Of a DNA stretch of 64,000 nt, positions 18,820-29,237 are shown one piece after another. The position numbers and the translations under genes were made by a program. The notes under the pieces are model-generated. The model saw only the letters and a program-made list of their open reading frames with translations. It was not told where the DNA came from and made no database searches. Source of the DNA: Auriscalpium vulgare. Its lineage: Eukaryota; Basidiomycota; Agaricomycetes; Russulales; Auriscalpiaceae. Each line of letters starts with the position of its first letter. The first letter of the stretch is position 1. Location of the stretch: the NCBI GenBank assembly GCA_019915015.1, contig JAHBBC010000002.1, positions 1,612,001 through 1,676,000 of the forward strand, given 5' to 3'.

Positions 18820-21109
18820 ACCAGTCCCTGTAGTATAATAAGAAATAAGACCGATGACCATCGGTGTGCTAGTTTCGAGGATTGACCGATAAGGATATCA
18901 TTTTAAATGGGTCGGCGTAGGAGATATTTAAAATGATTCCGACGGTAAAAATGTTGTGATCCTATTGGCTACGGAAAAATCGGCTAAAATCTGATAAAAT
19001 GTTGAAAAAATTCAGTCCGCGTCGGTTCCCACGGGTACGGGACGGAAATAAATCATTTAAAATGATTACCAGTACTACGAATAGCTGCCCGTAGGGCTTG
19101 GAAAAATAGGGAATAATACTGAGAAATCGGAATATATTTGGGGGCGTCGGTGTCTAGCCGATATCTCTTCCCACGCGTCAACATATTCCCACGGTCCCAA
19201 GAAATGCTATTTTTAATCATTTGCGCTGGTATATAATCCTTTCTGTAGGCCCTGGGAAAACCCATTGACAACCATACAGTGCATGTATGATGGAGACTTA
19301 CATGTAGTCCATATATACAAACTGCTTGAAGCCCATTCTATTCAAATGTGAGCTGGACGGAACCACAAACCAGGAAAGTATCTGATACAGAATATCCTGC
19401 AGGCATGATCTTCTTTACCTAAGCAACCAAACTTTGTACACAGATAGCTCTCAACACTTCAAGACTTATAGTATTTTCTCTATGACCCAAGCCCCCCCTC
19501 AATTCTTCTCAAACACAATTTCTTTAGTATTTACGCTGTTGAAATAGTATTGATATACATATCTGGACTACTTTTGAATACATTTGGCATGGTCTGACTG
19601 CTGTAGATGCCCAGTCAAAGTACAACTAGTCTCTATCATTACTTTCTAGATTTACCATGCTGAAGCCATTGGTAGACTGCACATATATTCATTATTTATA
19701 TATTTTGGCCCAAAAGAATGGAGTGGGCCTAATACTATTGCTTTCCAGGATTTGGTCAATATAATCCCCAAATATTTCGGAGCACTCTCATACCATGCCC
19801 AACCCACTGCTATAAGTATTGGAATCCTACAAAGATTTTGTAGATGGTACTGTACTTCCACTCTGACATACCCTCTAAGATATAGAATGGTCCCATGCTT
19901 GTACACATATGTATATATGAATGGCCCTATTCTCAGTTATCATAGGCTTATGCTCAACCAAGCTGATATCACAAGTCAAGATTCAGTGGAAAAAGAAAGG
20001 ACCATTTGCTATTGCACATGCATCTGGGACAAGGATAGTAGTATGGGCTGTATCAGAGTAGAAGTACAGTACTATCTACCAAATCCTTGAAGGAATTCAA
20101 TACTTATAGCAGTGGGTGGGGCATGGTCTGTGAGTACTCTGAAATATTTGGGAATTTTATTGACCAAGTCTTGGGGAGCTATTAAGCACACTCCATTCTT
20201 TTGGGCCAAAACATATAAATAATGAATATATATATAGAATGCAGCTTACCTGAGGCTTCAAAGGAGAAGATGGTAAATGGGGAAAGTAGTGGTAGACAGT
20301 GATGTTATTTTCACTGTGCATCTATGGCAGTCAGAACATGCCAAATGTATTCATAAGGAGTCCAAATATGTATATCGATGTTATTTCAATAGCATAGATA
20401 CTAAAGAAATTGTGTTTGAGAAGAATTGAGGGGGGGCTTGGGTCATGAAAAAAATACTATAAGTCTTGAAGTGTTGAGAGCTATCTGTGTACAAAGTTTG
20501 GTTGCTTAGGTAAAGAAGATCATGCCTGCAGGATATTCTGTATCAGATACTTTCCTGGTTTGTGGTTCCGTCCAGCTCACATTTGAATAGAATGGGCTTC
20601 AAGCAGTTTGTATATATGGACTACATGTAAGTCTCCATCATACATGCACTGTATGGTTGTCAATGGGTTTTCCCAGGGCCTACAGAAAGGATTATATACC
20701 AGCGCAAATGATTAAAAATAGCATTTCTTGGGACCGTGGGAATATGTTGACGCGCGGGAAGAGATATCGGCTAGACACCGACGCCCCCAAATATATTCCG
20801 ATTTCTCAGTATTATTCCCTATTTTTCCAAGCCCTACGGGCAGCTATTCGTAGTACTGGTAATCATTTTAAATGATTTATTTCCGTCCCGTACCCGTGGG
20901 AACCGACGCGGACTGAATTTTTTCAACATTTTATCAGATTTTAGCCGATTTTTCCGTAGCCAATAGGATCACAACATTTTTACCGTCGGAATCATTTTAA
21001 ATATCTCCTACGCCGACCCATTTAAAATGATATCCTTATCGGTCAATCCTCGAAACTAGCACACCGATAGTCATCGGTGTTATTTCTTATTACCCTACAG
21101 GGACGCCTG
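18820..21109. mobile_element. Long-inverted-repeat (foldback-type) element inserted in A
   Basis: About 1.05-kb arms are reverse complements of each other. For example GTGTGCTAGTTTCGAGG near 18865 pairs with CCTCGAAACTAGCACAC near 21050. Only some 180 bases near 19870-20050 are unpaired. The outer parts of the arms are almost identical; the inner parts are more diverged. The direct repeat ACGGCGCC flanks the element at 18812-18819 and 21110-21117, an 8-base duplication as made by hAT-type transposases. The termini approximate CA(C/G)...GTCCCTGTAG. No transposase frame is present; the short mirrored open frames in the arms are palindrome by-products. It is presumably non-autonomous. Confidence 0.75.
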
Positions 21110-21117
21110 ACGGCGCC

Positions 21118-21371
21118 TACGTCTTCATCCAGTATCGACCCTTCCTGCGACGACCCTCCAGACTCGCACGTTCGCCTCCAACTTGGGTATTTTCCGCCGA
21201 CCTCGCCCGCCGCAGTCATCCGGTCCCGACCGACCCCGCTAATCGCTTCCGACATGCCCGCTATTCGTCCCCGACTCCCCCGCCATTCAATTCGCTTTCC
21301 GACTACTCCCGTACGACTGCATCGCCTCGACGCACTGACCGTGGACGGTCAGGTTCTCAGTGAGGAGGAGG
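21118..21371 (+). promoter_or_regulatory. 3' end of element A internal region: hairpin and polypurine tract
   Basis: The hairpin CTGACCG-TGGA-CGGTCAG lies at 21335-21352, followed by the purine tract TGAGGAGGAGG (21361-21371) abutting the 3' LTR. The rest of the interval is non-coding sequence upstream of the antisense gene, which the foldback element has pushed 2.3 kb away. Confidence 0.7.
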
Positions 21372-22237
21372 TGACAAGCCCCGTCCCGCGCTGGGAGGGG
21401 ATCTCGACTGTCTTTTCGCATTTTCGACCAAGTCCTCGGTCACGTGACCTCGGCCTTCCTGCGCCACGATCGGAACGCCCCGCCGACTCCCACGCTGCTC
21501 GCACCATGCGCCCACAGTCGCCACACGCTCGCCAGCACAGCATTTCCCACGCCCGTCACGACGCATCAGATTTCCATCAGACTCGCACAGCCTGGTCGCA
21601 CGACAGACACGCTCGGCGCTACGCAACTCCGGCTCGTCGTCTGACCGGCGCATGACCTCTACTCATTGTTCGTACTATTTCATATGACGCCGCTATCTTG
21701 TTTTCTTTGTCTTTTCCGATGTCTCCGTACTTACTCGATCGGACACGCACTATACTCGTCGCATCGTATAAATAGTCGTCGGATACTCTGCGAAATGCAA
21801 GTTACGTTCCCCCCCTCATCGCTCCGAGCACAAGTCGTGCACTCTCGCCCTCGTCGTATCGTATAGCGGTCAACATCGGTTGACTGCTCTCGCGCCTCAG
21901 CCTCAGCCATCGCCTTAGCCTTTGTTCTCGCTTCCCGTCTTATCGCCCTCATCTTGTTCCATCGTTGTTGCCCCTTTGCCCGAGTCCTCGATCGCAGTCG
22001 CGTCGCAGCCTTCCGACGTCGTACGTCGAAGCCTCGCTTTCCGATCGGTCGGAGAGTCGATCGATCGCCTCGTCGCTGCTGCGCTCTCGATCGGATCGCA
22101 GTACGATTGATCGGAGACGGTCGTCGCTTACTCCGGGACTCCTGACGCTCGCTCGCACACACACCGACATCTCTGCAGCGCTCTAGGGATTGGTGCTACG
22201 TTACGCATTCCGCCCTACTACCTGGTTGTGTCCATCA
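21372..22237 (+). repeat. 3' LTR of element A, internally deleted
   Basis: It starts TGACAAGCC and ends TGTGTCCATCA like the 5' LTR. It lacks about 430 bases, joined at ACTCCGG/CTCGTCGTCTG (about 21632), corresponding to roughly 8776-9204 in the 5' copy. The retained parts differ by only a few bases, one being an extra C in the C run near 21810. GCGG follows at 22238-22241 as the target-site duplication. Confidence 0.85.
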
Positions 22238-22241
22238 GCGG

Positions 22242-22970
22242 GCGGGAGGGAATACGAAAGCCGTCGGCGCCAGGTTGTACATGATGGCATACTGAACCGC
22301 CTCCGACCATGCCGAGCTTCGGCAATGAAGGAAGATGTGCGTGGCGTATTACGAAAAGGGATGGGCGCGTGTTGGCGTCGTGTTCTGGGCGTTGATGCGA
22401 GATGTGCGATGTGGTCGCGTGTCAGGTCCATAAGATACTTCCGTCGAGGGCTTCTTTTCCTTTTCGAAGGATGTGTTGCGGCGGAGGAATTGTTGAAGCG
22501 TCGGATATTTTTGTCGCAAGTCTCTAAGACTTTTCGAAAGTGTGGGAGCCAATAGCGGGGTTTGCCGGAGGCGAAGGAAGTTGTGTCGGAATGTGGTAAG
22601 CCTAGGTCGGCAAATGTCGTGGGAGTGCAAGTGTTGCGTGGGGGACTCGAAATGCTTGAAACGAAATGATGACGTCATGATTGAGTTTGACATGAGGCGG
22701 TGGTCTGGGGCCGTTGGAAATAGGATTGAAAAGGCGACGATGGTTTCCTGAAGTCGAAGAGGGCGGGGTAGCTGCGTGGACAGCGGGGATGTTGTGTGGG
22801 ATTTCGAGTTGAAACGAATTGCGACGAAGTCGTGGCCTGTGGTGTGTGCGCGGGAGTAGTCGAAATAGAAAGGGATGTGCGGCCGAGCGGAAAGGCATAA
22901 AAGGAGGCGGAATGCGATATTCTGGTCCGCATTCCCTCTTGTTGTCCTTGTTCCCTGGCGCTCACTGCAC
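22242..22970 (+). other. B-rev 3' region upstream of its antisense gene
   Basis: This continues the B-rev sequence left of element A (8433-8506). It has no supported gene. It ends with the promoter of the antisense gene, including GCATAAAAGG at 22895-22904. Minus-strand open frames here have no recognisable domain. Confidence 0.55.
22895..22904 (+). promoter_or_regulatory. TATA box of the B antisense gene
   Basis: GCATAAAAGG lies 67-76 bases before the ATG at 22971, matching in sequence and spacing the motif in front of the A antisense gene. Confidence 0.6.
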
Positions 22971-25208
22971 ATGTCCGACCTTCCTGTTCCTATTGCACCC
23001 TGCTTGGCCGTCATCCGCAAGCGTCTCAACGAGTTCGATCCTGCGGCCAGCTCAGCTGACAAGTTGAACTGGTGCCTGCGTGTCGCCCAAGCGTTGGTAA
23101 GTGCTTCTTTTGATCGTTTGTCTTCTTTGATGATTGATGCTTCTTGATCGACAGGCCCAGACGCATAAGTTCCCGGACGGCGCTACACGAACTCAAGAGT
23201 TCGTCCAGGAGTTCAAGGAGATTGCCTGGCAACACGGAGAAGAGACTTCGAAGGCCAAGTCCTTCGGATATATTACTGTCGTGCCCGAAATGTACCAGGT
23301 ATGTCTTCGTTGTCGTGCTGCTTGACTGGCGTTCCTAACGCTGTTGTAGGACAATTTCGATGCCTCGGTAGACGCGTTCTTTGCTGCTGCGGGGGATCCT
23401 GTCGACTCGGCTGCATCTCCGGTGGCGGGACCTAGCGTGGTCGCGCCTGTGGAGGACGCTTTCTTGCTGCCGCCGGTCGAGACTCTGCCGGAGATCGTGT
23501 CGGAGGTCGGAGACGAGGGTAACGAGGGTGAGGACGAGCTCTCGGAGGTCGTCGAGTCGTCGCCGCCGCCTCGTCCGATTTCGAAGGGCAAGGGTAAGGC
23601 TAGGCTCCGTCCTGAGAGTCGTGAATAGTCTCCGCCGCCCCTCGCTATTTCGAAAGGCAAGGGCAAGGCGAAGGCGGCTGCCAAGCCTCCGACGCTCGTC
23701 GAGAAGCTGCGGAAGCTGACCAAAGCGGAGTGGCGGTACATCCAAGGCAAGCAGGCGGACGAGATCCTCGAGGATTTGAACAACGGGCTCTCGGCTTGGT
23801 ACGATACGAAGGGGAATTGGTATCCGGCGGTGAGTCGTTATTTCAATGGGGAGTGGAAGCCTTGAGCGCTGATTTCGAGCTGGGTATAGGTTTGCGACGC
23901 GTGTCGCCTCTCGGACGAGCGGGCGGAACTTTGTTCGCCGTCGCGGACCCTTGACAAGCCGCGTATTTCGGTGGATTGTCCGCGGTGCCGGAAGGACAAG
24001 CAGCCGTGCAAGTGGCAGGGCCGGAACACGACGAGTAAGTCCTTCTTCTTGAGCTGCGTGGATTGTGATATTGAATGCGTCGGTTGGAATAGATAATTTG
24101 GGTCGTGGTGCCGATTTCGACAAGAAATCGACCGTCATTGCGGAGTTCCTGCCTGAAATCGAAGCGCGTCGGGCCGCGGAGGAGGAGGTCATCGCTCCGC
24201 CACCTGCTAAAAAGGTGAAGGCGATGATGTCCGTGGTGATTCGTTCGAAGCCTCCTGGGGCGGGCAAAAGGAAAGGTAAGTGGCGTTGTCGTGAGGGAAT
24301 GTGTATTTCGGTATTGACGTTGATTTCTTCTTAGGTCGTGCTGAGCCGGAGCGCTCGGAAAGCGGGCCGTCGCGCCAGGCTCCTGTTCCCGAGGTAGCGT
24401 TGACTGTGGAACCCGATATTCAAATGGTCGAAATCGTGGAGGACTCGGGGCCGCTCTCGCAGACGCAGGCGACAATCCAGGGTGGGCATACGCCGCTCTT
24501 CTTGTCCGAGCCGCGCTCAACTCCTCCGGTCTTGGTTCTAGAACACCGCGCCGCCAGTTCGGACGATATCGAAATCGTGGCGGACATCGCGGGGCCCTCT
24601 ACTCTGGGGCGCGAGGTCTCTCCGGCTCTCTCTAGATTGAAGAGCGAGGACTTGATTCCGCGGGAGCCGGTGGCAGTCGCGGCCGCGCCTGTGGCCAATG
24701 TTGCGCCGCAGGTGCCGGACGCCAACGATAACCAGGTGGTGCCAGACGGTATGTGCTTGTCTTCCTCTTTTTGTTGATGGTATTGATCTGGACTCCTCTT
24801 TTGACGGTAGATCATGCACGTAAGATCCATGCGCACGCCAAGGTGATGCGGTGGTTCGTCAAGAACGGTGTTCCGAAGGGCAGGATGCCTCCTGGTCCGT
24901 CTCCATATGCTTGGCGTATTGACGGCGCGCCGCAAATGCTCCACGAGCAGCACGAGACGATCAACGGAGTTCCTGAGGACGCGGACATTGATCCCGCTCT
25001 CAGGCAATCCGTCCGTGAACAGCGCTCGGAGATCCACACCGCGATGGCACGGGCGTACGCGAGCTCGCTGACGATAGAGGCGGCTTGGCTGTCGCAGCTG
25101 AGCCTCTTGAACTATCCGGAGTGGTACTACCAGGCGGGAGATTGGCGGTCGATAGTGCCGGAGGGTTTCGATGAAGATGGGAATCGGTACGATGGGCAGG
25201 GGGAGTAG
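22971..25208 (+). pseudogene. Seven-exon accessory gene of element B-rev (antisense to its pol), in-frame TAG
   Basis: Exons are 22971-23096, 23155-23298, 23350-23829, 23890-24034, 24093-24275, 24335-24748 and 24811-25208, all joined by GT-AG introns of 51-62 bases. The total is 1890 bases, 630 codons. Exon count, most intron phases and several exon lengths (exon 5 is 183 bases in both) match the A gene, and the N-terminus is recognisably related (SADKLNWCLRVAQAL). Exon 4 carries the cysteine cluster CDAC, a later Cys, then CPRCRKDKQPCKW (CX2C-X9-C-X14-CX2CX6C). A TAG at 23626-23628 sits in exon 3 between two near-copies of an SPPP..ISKGKGKA motif; unless read through, it truncates the protein before the cluster. 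The C-terminus is helix-rich and Trp-containing. The gene converges on B-rev pol. Function is unknown. Confidence 0.75.
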
Positions 25209-25551
25209 GGGAAGTGATCGGGTGGCAACGTTGACGTCTTGTACAATAGCAATTTCTTGAATGCCTCGAAATACACGTGGAGGTCGTATAACCGCTTGAG
25301 CTAAGTTGCGCGTTATGTGTCATTATTTCGGAACGACGGTTGAGGAATTTGAGGTCTAAACTCCTAAGTCGAAATTCGAATTCTTTTGTTTTAAGTCTCA
25401 GTATTCCTTCATTGACTTAGGACTTTTATCTTGAGTAGTCCTACGCTTCAGCGATGTACGCGAGCGACTTTCTATCATAAGGGGGATATTCAGTATCAGC
25501 TGGGGAGGATAGGAAGTGGTACTAGTTCTGGATGGTGTCCGTAATTCGTAA
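25209..25551. other. Spacer between the B-rev antisense gene and pol
   Basis: It is the reverse of the sequence after pol in B-fwd (52010-52245) and matches it to ACACA, where the KDZ element interrupts B-fwd. It includes the conserved ACTCAAGATAAAAGTCCTAAG block. No gene is seen. Confidence 0.65.
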
Positions 25552-28500
25552 TTAATCGTCATCTACTTGGTCGTCGTCGTCTTGGGTGTCTAATGCGGTA
25601 GGCTCTTCTTCATCGTCATTTCCAGCGGTCTCCGAGGTTTCTAGCTCGCGGAGGCGGTGTGTGTCGATGTCGACTTGGGATAAGTCGATGGGAATAGGTT
25701 CACGGCGTGCGAAATACGGAATGACTCGGAATGCGGCGATGGGTCGGTCTAGCACGGAACCGTCGAGTTCTGCGAGGATGTAGGCTCCACCACGGTTGCG
25801 GGAAATCACTACAAGTGGTCCGAGGTAGCGGGGACGCATCTTGCGGTTGAGGGATTTCTCTATCGCGATATGCCGCATGAGCACTAGGATTCCGCGTTTG
25901 AAGTCGTAATTCTTGATTGTATGCGCGTGTTCTATTTCAAAACGTTGAGCGTTGGCGAGGCGAGTGGCGTAGACGTTGGATCGTAGGCGGGAGAGCTGCT
26001 CGAATCTTTTCTGGAGTGCGACGGCGCGTCGGACAATTAAGTCCGTCGTGGAGAGAATGGAGGTGGGCGGCGGCTGGAGATACGTGGCTTCCGAAATATT
26101 GAGTGGAATGAGCGGGTGGCATCCGGTGACTGCAAAGTAAGGCGAGCATCCCATACGCTTGCGCGTAGTGATGCGGTCGGACCAGAATACGGAATAAGCA
26201 TGGCGTGCCCATTGAGTCTGGTCTCCGTCCGCTGCTTTGACGAGTGCTTGCCGTACGTCGTAATGCGAGCGTTCCACGATGCCGTTGGCGCGTGAGTTGT
26301 AGCCGCTGATTCGAATGTGACGGATGTGATATTTCTTCTCTAGCTGGACCAGCGCTTTGACGAAAGGTCCTCCGTTGTCCGTGACTATTTCGCATAGTGA
26401 GTTCCATCGGCTGAGGATATTCTCATACACAAAATCGGCGATTTGTGCAGAGTTCTCCTTCTTGAGTAGTCGAAATTCGGGCCAGGCCGTAAGAGAGCAA
26501 CGGCCTTGGACGATGTAGTGGTAGCCATTTGACGCGGGCATAAACATAGTGTCGACATAGACTTTGGCGAATAATGAGGCGGGCATTGCGACGGTGGGCG
26601 GCATTAAGATCTGTAGCTTTTGGCGATGTTGACAGACGATGCATGTCCGGACATACCACATTGCGTCGGCTTCATAGGAGGGCCACCAGAAGCGTTCCCC
26701 GATGAGAGAGCGGGTAGCGAATACTCCACGGTGGCCGACTTTGTCATGACAGTCGGTGAGGATAGCAATGCGGCGATTGGGATGGGGAATGAGTTTGTGT
26801 GCACCGTCTCCAGATCTCCTCCAGAGTCGATTTCCGTCGAGAAAGAAGCGTGTGGCGTAGCGGACGAAGGTGCCAAAGGCGGTGTCGGAAATATTGCTGG
26901 GGCGAGTGGGGTTGTCTAACCACTGCTGCACTTCAAGGAGGCGGCGATCTGCTTTTCGCGCTCCTTCCATGCGTGGTACTTCGCTGTACTCGAGCCCTGG
27001 CTCCTCCTCCTTATTGAAATCTTGACCGTCCTCGGTCAAGGCGAAAACTGCGAGGCTTGTGGGGGAGGAAATGGGAGAGTGCGGGACTGGTTCTGGATCA
27101 TTCGGGGTGACAGTGGCAACTAGAAATCCGTATAAGTTGTCGAGCCAGTCGTCGAAATCGCTGTCGAGTGGTTCTTCAGGATCGCCGGGTTGTCGGACAC
27201 GTCTAGAAAGTCCGTCGGGGCCGTGAAAAATTCCGGGGACGTGGCGCAGCAGGAATTTGAAGGCTAGAATCGCTATAATCCAGCGATTGATGCTTGCTGT
27301 GGGTACTAGGTCCGGATTCTTCAGCATACCGCTGATGGAAGATGCGTCGACTTCGACAATGAGATTTCTAAGTCCGATAAGGTATACTCTGAGCGCACGG
27401 AGGGCTCGGAATAAGCCGTAGATTTCTAGCTTGGGTTGGGAGAACCGGCGTTCCCTGTCGTTGAGCGAAATTGATCCGAAACGTGAATAGTGGCGGCGTT
27501 TGGCGTTGTCAAGATCCTGTTGGGCGAGGATATACCCAACAGCAATATAGGAAGTGTCGACGGCGAGGATAACTGGAGCAGGGGATTGGTAGTCGATGGC
27601 CTTCAGTGCTCCGGAATGCACTAGAGCGTCCTTGAGGTATTCTTGAGCCTCAAGTTGGTCTTGGCCATACTCGAATTCGACGCCTTTGCGAGTGAGCTTT
27701 GTGAGAGGCCATGCGTGCTTGGCGAAATCCTTGATGAATATGCGGCAGACTCCGACAGTCCCTAGAAATGCGCGGATGTCCGACAGATCTTTACACGGAC
27801 CCCAGTTGGTGATTGCTGAGATGGTGGTAGGATCTGCTTTGCGACCTTCGGGTGTGCAAAGGTGGCGGAGGACGGTGAATTCGCGCGAGATGAGGATGGA
27901 CTTGGTGCCGGAGAATGTACCGCCAGAATAACGCATGCGCTGCAGGATACGGTTGACGTTCTGGAAATGGTCCCAGACGAAGCGCCGTATGTCGGAATTC
28001 TCTGGGATCATTTCGTAGGTGCCGTCGGGATTTCTATAGTCGGAAGCTGGGCCTTTTATAGGCACATCGTCGATGAAGGGGATGGTGTAGTCCGGGATCT
28101 CGTCTTGAAGAATGAATGTGACGTCGTCGTGAAAGATAGGAACGGAATTCGTCCAACCCATTGGTAGGGTGACGAGTCGGTGCGCGCCGTATGGGGTTTG
28201 GAAGGTGGTGAAGTCGCGGGATCGCTCGTCAATAACGCGCTCGTCATAACCGACGTAAAGGTCCAGAATACCGCCGCAAGCACGTCCGCCAAATTGTTCA
28301 GCGAGGTGTTCTTGAATGGGCGGGACTCCTGAGTGTGCGACCGTGACGGCGTTGAGCGGTTCGAGGGAGTGAACGATCCTGAGCTTCCCGTCCTTCTTCG
28401 CAACGCAAAACCATTTCGAACGGTACGAGGAGTTGGAGGGTTCATAGACACCGGCGGCAATCTTCTTCCTAATAATTCCGCAGACCTCATTGTGGATTCC

Positions 28501-29237
28501 AGGGGGAATAGGGATATTCCGCTCTACCCACGGGACGTGGGAGACGACTGGAATCTTGATGGGAGGGATTTGAAGCTGCCGCGCTCGGTGTCGTCCCAAG
28601 CAAACGCTTCGTTTTGTTTCGAAATGACATCGTGAAGGAGGTCGCGTTCGGTGGGGGTGAGGAATTCGAAATTGGGCAAGTTATCCATGGCGTCGTGGCG
28701 TTCCTGTGTGTATCGACCAGTCGGCGTGAATGCGGGGGGATGTGTGGCAAGAGGGGGCATTGATTCTAGCGGGTCTCCAAGAATATTGCGCTCGATCCTG
28801 AATCCGTCAGGGAGCGTTCCGAGAACTGGGCGCACTTTGAGTGCGACTGGCTTGTACTTCTTCTTGCCTATAAACGTAGCACGAGACTGGGGTTCTGAGT
28901 GAGGGGAATTTGTCGTATGTGGTTCCAGGAATTATGCGGCGAGTCCGTAGCGTGCCCACTGAATTTCGAAGTGGGCGTGTCAAGATGTTGAGTCGAAATA
29001 GGAACCGCGGGTCTTGAGGTCTTCGGAATATTCTGTTGAGGTCCAAAATAAGAGTCGGGAGTCGCTGAAGGATTACGAGGGGGTGCGGGGCATATGTTCT
29101 GCAAGAAAGCGGGGGCGACATATTTGGGAAGATGGGATCGAGCTTCAGAAGCGGTGATGTATGCGTGTTTGACCGCTGACTCGTCCGAGGAATCTATGGG
29201 GGTATATGCGAGGACGCGGACGTCGTCTCCATCGCCT
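25552..29237 (-). pseudogene. Pol (RT-RNase H-integrase) of element B-rev, frameshifted
   Basis: From about 28565 to 25552 the frame is open for over 1000 codons. It carries FIDD reverse transcriptase, RNase H (DTSYIAVGY), integrase zinc site (CHDKVGHRG...CIVC), the D-D-E residues (VDTMFMP, VTDNGGPF, RANGIVERSHYD) and the C-terminal GPL module. Two lesions relative to B-fwd break the upstream part: a 10-base deletion near 28568, after DDTERGSFK, and a one-base deletion in a G run near 28924. The hairpin-ended insertion at 29238-30672 separates the N-terminal codons. Outside these lesions the protein differs from B-fwd at only a handful of residues (for example His/Asn and Arg/Gln in the integrase core). 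Confidence 0.88.
27001..27041 (-). promoter_or_regulatory. Candidate central polypurine tract in B-rev pol
   Basis: This is the minus-strand counterpart of 50521-50560: hairpin CTTGACCGAGGACGGTCAAG, then ATTTCAATAAGGAGGAGG. It lies in the linker between RNase H and integrase and nearly duplicates the cassette before the 3' LTR. Confidence 0.5.

Larger units (their letters stand above)
8507..22237 (+). mobile_element. Element A: Gypsy retrotransposon with an antisense accessory gene
   Basis: The two LTRs at 8507-9803 and 21372-22237 are in direct orientation and flanked by the 4-base duplication GCGG (8503-8506 and 22238-22241). In order it contains primer-binding site, gag-protease, RT-RNase H, integrase, a convergent seven-exon gene, a nested long-inverted-repeat element (18820-21109), hairpin plus purine tract, and 3' LTR. 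Without the nested insertion it would be about 11.4 kb, long for Gypsy. It sits in the 3' untranslated part of B-rev. The LTRs are nearly identical outside one deletion, so insertion was recent. Confidence 0.85.

Noticed and set aside
19053..20875. Identical 72-residue open frames on opposite strands at both ends of the foldback element.
   Set aside because: They are mirror images produced by the inverted arms, with no domain and no start context.
22349..23062. A 237-residue minus-strand gene opposite the B accessory gene.
   Set aside because: It has no domain, overlaps the first accessory exon and promoter, and has no counterpart in element A.
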